Shown here: one piece after another, positions 8,695-17,596 of the stretch
Layout of the letters: the number at the start of each line of letters is the position of its first letter
Numbering within the stretch: the first letter of the stretch is position 1
Assembly: GCF_000382145.1 (NCBI RefSeq)
Contig: NZ_KB907638.1
Coordinates: 1-64,000, forward strand
Direction of reading: 5' to 3'
From: Psychrobacter lutiphocae DSM 21542
GTDB taxonomy: Bacteria > Pseudomonadota > Gammaproteobacteria > Pseudomonadales > Moraxellaceae
Length of the DNA: 64,000 bases
Translations under genes and position numbers: made by a program
The notes under the pieces: generated by a model
Told to the model about the DNA's origin: nothing
Database searches by the model: none
Seen by the model: only the letters and a program-made list of their open reading frames with translations

Positions 8695-9567
8695 ATGCGC
8701 CGTTTTTTTTATTCATCCGACACACCCAACTTAAGCTTACAGCAGTTGCCTCTTGATAGTGAACTGCTATTAACAGACGACATTTATCATCACTGGTGCC
8801 GAGTGCTGCGTGCCAAAGTCGGTGAGCAAAGCCTTATCTTTGACGGCTTAGGCGGTAACAGCTTAATTGAACTGATTGAGGTTGATAAAAAAACAGCGAC
8901 TGCCCGTATCTTAGCCCATCATAGCAGTGACAATATTTCAACGTTTTACAGCAGTATTGCGTTGGTCATGAGCCGTGGCGATCGAATGGATTATGCGATT
9001 CAAAAAGCCACCGAGCTGGGTGCCACTGCCATTCAGCTGCTCACCAGCCAGCATGGTGAGGTGCGCTTAAAAGCCAATCAAGTGGACAAAAAACTCAATC
9101 ACTGGCAGCAAGTTGCCTTATCCGCCTGTGAGCAGTGCGGTCTCAATCGCCCACCACTTATCCTATCACCTGTCTCTATCGAAGAGTGGCTGCAAGGTAA
9201 AAAAGGTGATGTGCATGACAGCGTCCAGCTTTTAGTAACGGATGATTTTTATCAAGGCTTATGGCAACAGACTCCTGTCGCTTTAGTACTGGCTGTGCCC
9301 AGTCAGCAAGAAAAACAAACCCTAAATGTGGATGGCAAAATTCGACAGCAATTTAGCCGCTCTGTCACCACACAATCTCAGCACGCCCACCCTCGCTTTG
9401 ACTTACTCATCGGTGCTGAAGGCGGTCTATCTGAGCAAGAATATCAGCTGGCACGTGACGCTGGATACTTGCCTTGGCAGCTTGGCAATCGAGTTTTGCG
9501 TACAGAAACAGCGCCTGTGGTTGCCCTCTCTACTTTGCTGTATATCAGTACAGCTACTCTTGCCTGA
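8695..9567 (+). CDS. rsmE: 16S rRNA (uracil(1498)-N3)-methyltransferase
   Basis: A 290-residue SPOUT-class SAM-dependent enzyme that methylates N3 of U1498 in 16S rRNA. The N-terminal PUA-like part contains HHWCRVLRAKVGE. The SPOUT knot contains KATELGATAIQLL, the SAM-loop LLIGAEGGLSEQE and LGNRVLRTETAPV. Compared with E. coli RsmE (243 residues) it has an insertion of about 45 residues around 180-230, just before the knot. The start follows a GAAGG site. It lies 52 bases after metF and ends in its own terminator, so it may be co-transcribed with metF. Confidence 0.94.
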   Translation: MRRFFYSSDTPNLSLQQLPLDSELLLTDDIYHHWCRVLRAKVGEQSLIFDGLGGNSLIELIEVDKKTATARILAHHSSDNISTFYSSIALVMSRGDRMDYAIQKATELGATAIQLLTSQHGEVRLKANQVDKKLNHWQQVALSACEQCGLNRPPLILSPVSIEEWLQGKKGDVHDSVQLLVTDDFYQGLWQQTPVALVLAVPSQQEKQTLNVDGKIRQQFSRSVTTQSQHAHPRFDLLIGAEGGLSEQEYQLARDAGYLPWQLGNRVLRTETAPVVALSTLLYISTATLA

Positions 9568-9592
9568 AACGGGGGAAATCAGGCGCTTTTTT
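9562..9592 (+). terminator. Terminator overlapping the rsmE stop
   Basis: GCCTGA/TCAGGC stem with an 11-base loop and a T6 tail. The left arm includes the rsmE stop codon. Confidence 0.8.
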
Positions 9593-9814
9593 CACGTTAA
9601 AAAATATAAAATCTACAACTTTTCTCTCAATTCAATATCTTATTTGTGACCCATAAGTCTTTGCAAACTCTTGTAAAATAACGGCTTAACTACTATCTTT
9701 TGATGTGAAATATTATCTTATCACCGCCAATCTCTTCTCTTAATAAAAGGCCTACTTTATTGAGATAAGTTCGGCTGTTTCTTTACTCACAACATATCAT
9801 TTAAGGATAGCCTC

Positions 9815-11608
9815 ATGCAGTATAAAGCCCCTCTTCGTGACATGCAGTTTGTTTTACATGAACTTTTAGACAGTGCAGCACACTACCAAAGCATCCCTCA
9901 GTTCGCTGAAATTGAGCGTGATATTATTGACAGCTATATCGAAGCGGCTGCCAACTTTGCAGAAAATGAAATTGCACCGCTCAACCGCAGTGGTGACGAA
10001 GAAGGCTGTACCTTTAATAACGGTGAAGTCACCACACCAACTGGCTTTAAAGAGGCGTACAAACAATATTGCGAGCTTGGTTTTGCTGCTTTGGCAGCTG
10101 AAGAAGAGTTTGGCGGTCAAGGCATGCCATTCTCACTGGGCACTGTGATTAACGAAATCATGGGCTCAGCCAACTGGTCATTTTCTATGTATCCAGGCTT
10201 ATCACATGGTGCGATTGCTACCCTTGAGCACCACGGCACCGATGAGCAAAAAGCCACTTATTTAGAAAAAATGGTCACTGGCGAATGGTCAGGTACCATG
10301 TGCTTAACCGAAGCGCATGCTGGATCTGACTTAGGTATCATCCGTACCAAAGCTGAGCCCAATGGTGACGGCACTTACAGCATCACAGGTCAAAAAATCT
10401 TCATCTCTGCCGGTGAACATGATATGACAGAGAACATCATTCATATCGTCTTGGCTCGCCTGCCTGGCGCCCCTGCTGGTACCAAAGGCATCTCCTTATT
10501 TATCGTCCCTAAAGTGAATATTAATACTGACGGCAGCTTAGGTGAGCGTAACGGTGTAACCTGTGGTTCAATCGAACACAAGATGGGTATCAAAGCCTCT
10601 GCCACTTGTGTGATGAACTTTGATGGCGCTACGGGTTATCTTATTGGCCCAGAAAATCGTGGTCTAAACTGTATGTTCACCTTTATGAACGTGGCTCGTA
10701 TCGGTACCGCAGTGCAAGGTTTAACTGCATCTGAAGTAGCGTTCCAAGGCTCACTTGAATACGCTAAAGAGCGTCTGGCCATGCGTTCACTATCCGGCGC
10801 CAAAGCACCAGATAAAGTCGCAGATCCTATCATCGTTCACCCAGCGGTTCGCAACATGCTATTGACCGAAAAAGCCTTTGCTGAAGGTGGTCGTGCACTG
10901 GTCTATTATCTGGCAATGTTTGCTGATATCGTGGCCAAAGGCACAGGCGAAGAACAAAAATACGCCGATCAAATGCTGTCATTGTTAACCCCAATTGCCA
11001 AAGCTTTCTTAACAGAAACTGGCTATGAAGCTGCCAACCACGGCGTTCAAGTCTATGGTGGTCACGGCTTTATCTCAGAATGGGGCATGGAGCAAAATGT
11101 CCGTGATACCCGTATCGCTTGTCTATACGAAGGTACCACTGAGATTCAATCTTTAGACCTATTAGGTCGTAAAGTACTGGGCTCACAAGGAAAGATGCTG
11201 GCCAACTTCACTAAAGTCATCCATAAATTCTGTAAAGAGCACGAAGACGATGACTCAATGGGCGAATTTATCCGTCCTCTAGCCAAGCTAAATACCGAAT
11301 GGGCTGATTTAACCGCTCGCATTGGTATGCAAGCTACTCTAGATGCTGACTCAGTTGGCGCTGCAGCCGTTGACTATATGTACTTTAGTGGCTATGTTAC
11401 TTTGGCCTACTTATGGGCACGTATGGCTGCTGTTGCCAAACAAGCCTTGGCCAATGGCACCACTGAAACTGGCTTCTATGATGCCAAAGTCAAAACCGCT
11501 CAGTTTTACTACAGCAAGCTATTGCCACGTACTCGCACTTACTTAGCTCGTATTGACTCAGGCGCTGAGCCTTATATGAGCATGGATGTGGACCAGTTTG
11601 CATTTTAA
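9815..11608 (+). CDS. Acyl-CoA dehydrogenase, DmdC/FadE-like, paralogue 1
   Basis: A 597-residue flavoprotein of the large acyl-CoA dehydrogenase subgroup with an extra C-terminal domain, the group that includes 3-methylmercaptopropionyl-CoA dehydrogenase. Seen motifs: FAD/substrate loops MCLTEAHAGSDLG and GQKIFISAGEHD, and GGHGFISEWGMEQNVRDTRI followed by CLYEGTTEIQ, where the Glu of YEG is the expected catalytic base. It introduces the alpha-beta double bond in acyl-CoA and passes electrons to ETF. It shares most of its length with the next gene, so they are a tandem duplication. AAGGA precedes the ATG. Substrate chain length cannot be read from the sequence. Confidence 0.92.
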   Translation: MQYKAPLRDMQFVLHELLDSAAHYQSIPQFAEIERDIIDSYIEAAANFAENEIAPLNRSGDEEGCTFNNGEVTTPTGFKEAYKQYCELGFAALAAEEEFGGQGMPFSLGTVINEIMGSANWSFSMYPGLSHGAIATLEHHGTDEQKATYLEKMVTGEWSGTMCLTEAHAGSDLGIIRTKAEPNGDGTYSITGQKIFISAGEHDMTENIIHIVLARLPGAPAGTKGISLFIVPKVNINTDGSLGERNGVTCGSIEHKMGIKASATCVMNFDGATGYLIGPENRGLNCMFTFMNVARIGTAVQGLTASEVAFQGSLEYAKERLAMRSLSGAKAPDKVADPIIVHPAVRNMLLTEKAFAEGGRALVYYLAMFADIVAKGTGEEQKYADQMLSLLTPIAKAFLTETGYEAANHGVQVYGGHGFISEWGMEQNVRDTRIACLYEGTTEIQSLDLLGRKVLGSQGKMLANFTKVIHKFCKEHEDDDSMGEFIRPLAKLNTEWADLTARIGMQATLDADSVGAAAVDYMYFSGYVTLAYLWARMAAVAKQALANGTTETGFYDAKVKTAQFYYSKLLPRTRTYLARIDSGAEPYMSMDVDQFAF

Positions 11609-11853
11609 TAAAATTGATTAGTTTATCCGTTTAATTAACTTTGTTAATAAAACAATTATCCCATTAAACTAATACGATTCAAGTCTATTGAGGTTTAGGT
11701 ATAAGTGCTATCATCATGTATCGCACTTATACCGCACAGCTTATATTAATGACAGCAGCTCTTAATGACAGCAATCGCCTCAAATGAATCTCAAATCAAT
11801 CACATCAACACATACAGCAACACATTAAACAATAACTGAATTAAGGACAAAAC

Positions 11854-13638
11854 ATGGCAATTTATAATCCACCGCTAGATGAAATGCGCTTTATGCTAAA
11901 CGACGTTTTTGACGTTGAAAAATTTTGGCAAGCCAACGAAAACCTAGCTCATGTTGATATGGATACGGTCAACATGGTACTGGAAGAAATGGCAAAGCTG
12001 TCTAAAAACGTATTGTTGCCATTGAACCGTTCAGGTGATGAAGAAGGCGCAACTTATCAAGGTGATGGTGTTGTCACGACACCTACTGGCTTTAAAGATG
12101 CATTTAAACAATACGCTGAAGCAGGCTGGATTGGTCTTGGCGGTGATCCTGAATACGGTGGTCAAGGTTTCCCAAAAATGGTCACCATGTTGACCGAAGA
12201 GATGGTTTTCACTACTAACCAAGCTTTTGCACTCTACCCTAACCTAACCGTAGGTGCGACCCTTTGTTTATTAGCCTCAGCATCTGAAGAGCAAAAACAA
12301 ACCTATCTTGAAAAAATGTACTCAGGTGAGTGGGCAGGTACCATGTGCTTAACTGAGCCACATGCAGGTACTGACTTAGGTATTATCAAAACCAAAGCTG
12401 AGCCACAAGATGACGGCAGCTACCTAATCTCAGGTACCAAAATCTTTATCACAGGTGGTGAGCACGACCTAGCGGACAACATCGTTCACCTAGTATTGGC
12501 CAAAACGCCAAATGCACCCGCAGGCTCAAAAGGTATTTCTTTATTCTTAGTACCTAAATTTATGGTCAATGAAGATGGTAGCCTAGGCGAGCGTAACACG
12601 GTCGCTGCTGGCTCTATCGAACACAAAATGGGTATCAAAGGCTCAGCCACTTGTGTGATGAACTTTGATAACGCCAAAGGCTGGATGGTGGGGGAAGAAA
12701 ATACTGGTCTTGCCTCTATGTTCGTCATGATGAACTATGAGCGTGTCACCATGGGTCTGCAAGGTCTGGGTGGTACTGAGCTTGCCTATCAAAATGCAGC
12801 GGCTTATGCACTAGATCGCGTTCAAGGCCGTAGCGACCTTGGCGTACAAAACCCAGATAAAGCCGCTGACAGCATCGTGCATCATGCTGACGTGCGTCGT
12901 ATGCTATTAAACGCCCGTGCCAACGCTGAAGCCTCACGCTGCTTTGCGATGTATGTTGCCAAGCAATTAGACGAGTCTAAGTTTAGCATTGATGAGGACA
13001 ATGCCAAAGCCGCTGCTGCTCGTGTTGCGCTATTAACACCGATTGCTAAAGCCTTCTTAACCGATAAAGCCTTAGAAGCTACTATTGACTGTCAGCAAGT
13101 ATTTGGCGGTCATGGCTATATCCGTGAATGGGGTATGGAGCAAATCGTTCGTGATACCCGCATCTCACAGATTTATGAAGGTGCCAACGGCATTCAAGCC
13201 CTTGACTTGTTAGGCCGTAAGATTGCTCGCAACCAAGGCAAATACCTAGAAAGCTTCCTAGCTGAAATCCGTGACTTTGTGACCAACATGAGCGCAGATC
13301 ATGAGATTAAGCAAGCCACCCTAGATGCTGCGGATGTGATTGAAGAGTTAACCACAACCGTATTGACCAACATCGGCACACGCAAAACTGAAATCAATGG
13401 CTGTGCGGTGGATTACTTACATGCGATGGGCTACTTATGCTATGCCTTTATGTTTGCCATGATGGTTGAAGCAGCGCATGACAAAGAAGGCGAATTTTAT
13501 GCCAATAAGCTAAAACTAGCCACTTACTTTGTTGGCCGTATCCTACCACGTATCAAAGCGCACGCCGCTATGGTTAAAACAGGTAGTGAGCCAATCATGG
13601 ACTTTGATATTACTTACTTTGAACAAAATATCAGCTAA
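11854..13638 (+). CDS. Acyl-CoA dehydrogenase, DmdC/FadE-like, paralogue 2
   Basis: A 594-residue paralogue of the preceding gene with the same domain order: MCLTEPHAGTDLG, GTKIFITGGEHD, FGGHGYIREWGMEQIVRDTRI and QIYEGANGIQALDLLGRK with the catalytic Glu. It is collinear with paralogue 1 apart from small indels (SIDEDNAKAAA around 370 differs most). The two are separated by 245 bases with no clear terminator; an AAGGAC site precedes this ATG. Likely role is beta-oxidation of fatty acyl-CoA, with the pair covering different substrates. It is followed by a strong terminator. Confidence 0.92.
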   Translation: MAIYNPPLDEMRFMLNDVFDVEKFWQANENLAHVDMDTVNMVLEEMAKLSKNVLLPLNRSGDEEGATYQGDGVVTTPTGFKDAFKQYAEAGWIGLGGDPEYGGQGFPKMVTMLTEEMVFTTNQAFALYPNLTVGATLCLLASASEEQKQTYLEKMYSGEWAGTMCLTEPHAGTDLGIIKTKAEPQDDGSYLISGTKIFITGGEHDLADNIVHLVLAKTPNAPAGSKGISLFLVPKFMVNEDGSLGERNTVAAGSIEHKMGIKGSATCVMNFDNAKGWMVGEENTGLASMFVMMNYERVTMGLQGLGGTELAYQNAAAYALDRVQGRSDLGVQNPDKAADSIVHHADVRRMLLNARANAEASRCFAMYVAKQLDESKFSIDEDNAKAAAARVALLTPIAKAFLTDKALEATIDCQQVFGGHGYIREWGMEQIVRDTRISQIYEGANGIQALDLLGRKIARNQGKYLESFLAEIRDFVTNMSADHEIKQATLDAADVIEELTTTVLTNIGTRKTEINGCAVDYLHAMGYLCYAFMFAMMVEAAHDKEGEFYANKLKLATYFVGRILPRIKAHAAMVKTGSEPIMDFDITYFEQNIS

Positions 13639-13775
13639 TTGCTAGTTAATTATTAGCTGTTAGTCATTTCTAGCTAGCTGTTAGTCATTTATTAGTCAGT
13701 GCTAATCACATAATTGATACCAATAATACTTAAATTGACTAACAATTTTCGCTTATAATAGTCTGATAACGTTAC

Positions 13776-13806
13776 AAAAAGACAGCTCTCGTGGCTGTCT
13801 TTTTTG
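13776..13806 (+). terminator. Terminator after the acyl-CoA dehydrogenase pair
   Basis: AAAAAGACAGC/GCTGTCTTTTT stem with a short loop and a T6 run. A direct repeat of TAGCTGTTAGTCATTT lies upstream in the same spacer (about 13654-13690). Confidence 0.85.
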
Positions 13807-13931
13807 TCAAAAAATGCTTATAGTCTTGTTTATCTTAACCACACAAACTTATTAACGATTACAATAATTGAGTTCTTTTTAAGGTTTGAGCCAAATTAGT
13901 TATATTAATCAAATCAATTAAGGGTATATAA

Positions 13932-16406
13932 GTGGCAGAATTAAAAGATATTTTGCAAAAAATAAATGCATTAGGTGACACACCTGAGCCTTATTTACTC
14001 AAAAAGCTGATTGACACTCTACGCGTATCAGAAACTGAGTTTAAGAAAAACCCAGATTGTACCAATGATCAATTACGTACTTTAAATACGCTACTACGTC
14101 AGCATCCTGAGTATGCTAATGGCTTAGCCATCTTTATTCTAACCTTGCTCAATAAATATCACCGTATGTCACTATATACGGATACTGGAATCTTATCAGA
14201 CCATAGCTTTGCCAGTAGCTTATCACGTCTGGTGGGGCATCGTTTTGTGCCTTTATTACCAGATGATAACTCTATTGTGGAGCTAGTTGACTATCTATTT
14301 GACGGCAAACATGATGAAGACTGGCTGGCTAGTATTGATGAGACGCTTTGGTTTGAGCTCATTGATTTGCTCATGGTCGATGATGCCCACGCCAACTTAG
14401 TAGCAACAGCAAAAAACAATATCTTAAATGCCATGGTCATCTTGTCGTATCGAGTCAGTGGTATCGGCTTGCATCCTGATTTGATGAAAGCCTATCCGCA
14501 AATGCTCGATTACTCAGCCGCCTTTGTCGCACAAAACCAAGAAGCTGTGCTCTTTGCCAATGAGTATCGAGAAATCCATGAACTCGATAATTACACCGAT
14601 ATCATACCTGAGCAAGCCACCGACCTTGCGCCCCTTTTTGTGATGCTGGAGCAATGTGACAATATTGTTGATACGGTACGCAAGCGTATTTACAAAACAG
14701 GTATCTCCATTCGCCTAACCAACATGCTACTGCGCTTAGAGCAAAGCATTACCCGTATGCATATCTTGGGTTATCTATTGGGTGATGACAAAAAACAACG
14801 TGATAAAGCCGTCTATGAAATGACACAAGCCATTATCATCAGTGTCAAACGCCGTTATAGCATTGGTTATTTGATTAATAACAACACCAAACTTCTATCA
14901 CGCAAAATCACCGAAAACTCTGGTCGTGTCGGTGAGCACTATATTAGTACCAACAAAGCTGGCTACATTAAGATGTTTAAAAAAGCCGCAGTTGGTGGTT
15001 TTTTGATTGCCTTTATGGCGACCATCAAGATTCTGTCTTATGACCTAGATCTGGCGCCAATGAGCCGTGCTTTTGTCAACAGTATGATTTATGGCTTAGG
15101 TTTTGTATTTATTCATATTATTCATGGCACGGTTGCGACCAAACAGCCAGCAATGACAGCAGCAGCGATTGCCTCGACCATCTCTGATAGCTCTGGCAAA
15201 AAATCGCATCAGTTGGTTAAACTATCTGAATTGATGGTAGATATTATCCGTACTCAATTTATTGCCATTATGGGTAACGTATTTATTGCAATGCCACTGG
15301 CACTGCTGATTTCTGTGGTCTGGTTGCAACAAATAGGGGCCCCGATGATTGACACTAAGCAAGCTGAACACTTATTACACGACTTGCATCCGTTTCATTC
15401 ATTGGCCTTATTCCATGCTGCGATTGCTGGAGTATATTTGTTCTTAGCAGGTTTGATTGCTGGTTATTATGATAACTTAGCCTTGTTTAATAACATCGGT
15501 GAGCGTATCGCCCGTCATAAACTATTATTAAAAATATTGCCCAAAAACTGGCCTGAGCGCTTGGGAGTGTTTGTCGAAAACAACCTAGGTGCTATCATGG
15601 GCAACTTCATCTTTGGTATTTTCTTAGGTAGTACTGCTACTGTCGGATTTTTGTTTGGTCTACCGTTAGACATTCGCCACATTGCCTTCGCTTCAGCCAA
15701 CTTTGCTCATGGTATCTTTAATATTCCAAGCGATGACTTAACTGCTGGGCTAATTCTGGTCTCGCTGCTGGGCGTGGTGTTGATTGGTATTATTAACTTG
15801 CTGGTCAGCTTCTTTTTAGCGATGACCGTTGCACTGCGATCAAAAGGCGTAAAAATACCAGAATGGAAAACCATCAGTAAACTAATGTTTACGCACTTAT
15901 TAACCCAACCAAGAGACTTTTTTTTGCCGCGCCCTGAGCCAATGCAGTATGCTGAAATTGATAGCGATGGATTAATGATCCATGAGGACAGTAATAAAAC
16001 TCAGAAAAATAAGCTATTTCCAAAGCACTTTGCGGTTCGTCGTTTGACCAACACTCATGTTAAGGTCACGCCAGAGGGTGTGGCTATTGATACCAAAGCT
16101 TCAGAAGCAGCAGCGACAACAACAGAGGAAGTAGAACAGCAGCCACAACAGAAGACCTCTACTCTGGCTGCGGATAAGCAACCTAAAGCGGCTGAAGAGC
16201 AAAAAGACAGTGGTAATATGGTGGGCTTAACCAGCTTGCAATATACTTATGTGGGTGATGAGGAAGCAGAAAATGCCAGCGCCGAGCAGCAGGCAAAATC
16301 TGATGCATCCGAAGCCAAAGCAGGTAAAGAGAATAAAAATGACAAAACCAAAAATGCCAAAACACCGCTGCCAAAACCAAAAAACCCGCCAAAACTACCG
16401 GAGTAA
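13932..16406 (+). CDS. Gcr-type 'site-specific recombinase' family protein, multi-pass membrane protein
   Basis: This 824-residue protein starts with GTG, supported by AAGGG upstream. It resembles the SpecificRecomb family named after Neisseria Gcr. Residues about 1-330 are soluble and helical. From about 350 to 650 there are six or so hydrophobic segments (for example GGFLIAFMATIKILSYDL, FIAIMGNVFIAMPLALLISVVW, LLGVVLIGIINLLVSFFLAM). The tail from about 700 is a charged low-complexity extension rich in Ala, Glu, Gln and Lys, ending in Pro-Lys repeats. No integrase, resolvase or DDE catalytic motif is visible, so the recombinase name is doubtful; an inner-membrane role is more consistent with the sequence. 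It is monocistronic, with terminators on both sides. Confidence 0.8.
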   Translation: MAELKDILQKINALGDTPEPYLLKKLIDTLRVSETEFKKNPDCTNDQLRTLNTLLRQHPEYANGLAIFILTLLNKYHRMSLYTDTGILSDHSFASSLSRLVGHRFVPLLPDDNSIVELVDYLFDGKHDEDWLASIDETLWFELIDLLMVDDAHANLVATAKNNILNAMVILSYRVSGIGLHPDLMKAYPQMLDYSAAFVAQNQEAVLFANEYREIHELDNYTDIIPEQATDLAPLFVMLEQCDNIVDTVRKRIYKTGISIRLTNMLLRLEQSITRMHILGYLLGDDKKQRDKAVYEMTQAIIISVKRRYSIGYLINNNTKLLSRKITENSGRVGEHYISTNKAGYIKMFKKAAVGGFLIAFMATIKILSYDLDLAPMSRAFVNSMIYGLGFVFIHIIHGTVATKQPAMTAAAIASTISDSSGKKSHQLVKLSELMVDIIRTQFIAIMGNVFIAMPLALLISVVWLQQIGAPMIDTKQAEHLLHDLHPFHSLALFHAAIAGVYLFLAGLIAGYYDNLALFNNIGERIARHKLLLKILPKNWPERLGVFVENNLGAIMGNFIFGIFLGSTATVGFLFGLPLDIRHIAFASANFAHGIFNIPSDDLTAGLILVSLLGVVLIGIINLLVSFFLAMTVALRSKGVKIPEWKTISKLMFTHLLTQPRDFFLPRPEPMQYAEIDSDGLMIHEDSNKTQKNKLFPKHFAVRRLTNTHVKVTPEGVAIDTKASEAAATTTEEVEQQPQQKTSTLAADKQPKAAEEQKDSGNMVGLTSLQYTYVGDEEAENASAEQQAKSDASEAKAGKENKNDKTKNAKTPLPKPKNPPKLPE

Positions 16407-16455
16407 GCTCACCACTCCTTGCTTTTTTTAACAAAGCATCTACACAAAATAATCT

Positions 16456-16506
16456 AGCCTCAGTTATTATATTAAACACTTGGTTAATATAATAACTGAG
16501 GCTTTA
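16456..16506 (+). terminator. Long perfect hairpin after the Gcr-like gene
   Basis: A 20-bp perfect stem (arms 16456-16475 and 16484-16503) with an 8-base loop, beginning AGCCTCAG and ending CTGAGGCT, followed by a short T stretch. The stem is much longer than a usual terminator. Confidence 0.75.
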
Positions 16507-16579
16507 TGTTAATTAGTAAACTATAAGCAATAAGCAACATGAACCAAAAAAAGTTGGTTTTTTAAAGTAAGTTTTCCGT

Positions 16580-16686
16580 TATAGTTGTAGTCAGATAAAT
16601 GAGTTACAAGGCAACCGAGTGCAAGTACTACTGAAGTAGGCTAAACGAGGTTAACACTGTAACTCTTTTATATGGCTGTGGCTATA
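16580..16686. repeat. Dispersed repeat family B, copy 1
   Basis: A 107-bp segment whose core ACAAGGCAACCGAGTGCAAG (16606-16625) recurs at 54606 with collinear flanks. The ends are imperfect inverted repeats (TATAGTTGTAG versus CTGTGGCTATA). It lies directly upstream of the SDR ribosome-binding site. The core also resembles the centre of family A. Confidence 0.7.
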
Positions 16687-16703
16687 TTTGCAAGGAGTTA
16701 GAA

Positions 16704-17438
16704 ATGTCACGCCTACAAGACAAAGTTATTATCATCACTGGTGCCGCACAAGGTATGGGAGAAACCCACGCCCGCTTATGCCTACAACAGGGGGCAAAAG
16801 TGGTATTGACCGATATCAATGCCGAAAAAGGTGAGGCGTTGGCCACTGAGCTTGGTGAAAATGCCCTATTTATTCAGCATGATGTGACAAACGAAGCGGA
16901 CTGGCTGCGTGTTGTTGAGCAAACTGAAGCCACCTTCGGTCCCGTTAATGTGTTGGTCAACAATGCTGGCATCACTATGGCCAAGTCTTTATTAGACACC
17001 TCAATTGAAGACTACCGCCGCATCTTGGACATTAACCAAGTATCAGTCTTCTTGGGCATGAAGTCGGTCGTACCTTCCATGAAAAAAACCAAAAATGGCT
17101 CTATCATCAATATCTCATCGATAAATGGCTTGGTCGGTGGCGCTATTGGTTATACTGATTCTAAATTTGCGGTGAGAGGTATGACTAAAGCGGCAGCGAT
17201 TGAGTTGGCTAACTACGGTATCCGCGTAAACTCTGTGCATCCAGGCGTCATTGCTACGCCGATGATTATGCAAGGTGACACCAAGGATGCGGTAGAACAG
17301 TTTGCCAAAACCATTCCACTCAAACGTGTGGCGCAACCAAAAGAAGTCAGTGGCATGGTGCTGTTTTTGGCCTCAGATGACTCAAGCTACTCAACCGGTT
17401 CTGAATTTGTTGTCGATGGCGGGTTAACTGCTCAATAA
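16704..17438 (+). CDS. Short-chain dehydrogenase/reductase
   Basis: A 244-residue classical SDR. It has the cofactor motif TGAAQGMG (residues 13-20), VLVNNAGIT, the catalytic Ser in SSINGLVG, and YTDSK as the YxxxK active site. An Asp after the second beta strand (VLTDINAEK) points to NAD(H) rather than NADP(H). The closest general annotation would be 3-oxoacyl-ACP reductase or glucose/hydroxysteroid dehydrogenase; the substrate cannot be assigned. AAGGAG precedes the ATG. It is monocistronic and its 5' region lies inside or next to a family B repeat, which may provide promoter elements. Confidence 0.9.
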   Translation: MSRLQDKVIIITGAAQGMGETHARLCLQQGAKVVLTDINAEKGEALATELGENALFIQHDVTNEADWLRVVEQTEATFGPVNVLVNNAGITMAKSLLDTSIEDYRRILDINQVSVFLGMKSVVPSMKKTKNGSIINISSINGLVGGAIGYTDSKFAVRGMTKAAAIELANYGIRVNSVHPGVIATPMIMQGDTKDAVEQFAKTIPLKRVAQPKEVSGMVLFLASDDSSYSTGSEFVVDGGLTAQ

Positions 17439-17490
17439 ACCTTAGCGCTTAGTTTTAAGTTATCCTCATCAAACAGTTACAGCCAAAAGC

Positions 17491-17529
17491 AAAAAAACCA
17501 CCCTACTCTTTGATGAGGGTGGTTTTTTA
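17491..17529. terminator. Bidirectional terminator between SDR and apaH
   Basis: A-run, AACCACCCT/AGGGTGGTT stem and T-run. It serves the converging SDR and apaH genes. Confidence 0.9.
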
Positions 17530-17596
17530 TTAGAGGCTGTTATTGTTAACATTAAATCTATTATGAAAATTTCATTACAGCCTTAATAGAAAAAAA

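Noticed and set aside
13754-13806. TATAAT box at 13754 as promoter of the Gcr-like gene
   Set aside because: A strong terminator begins about 20 bases downstream, so a transcript from it would stop at once; the box is more likely chance in AT-rich DNA.
16183-16479. Minus-strand frame of 98 codons over the end of the Gcr-like gene
   Set aside because: It overlaps the low-complexity tail and the terminator hairpin; composition is an artefact of that repeat-rich sequence.
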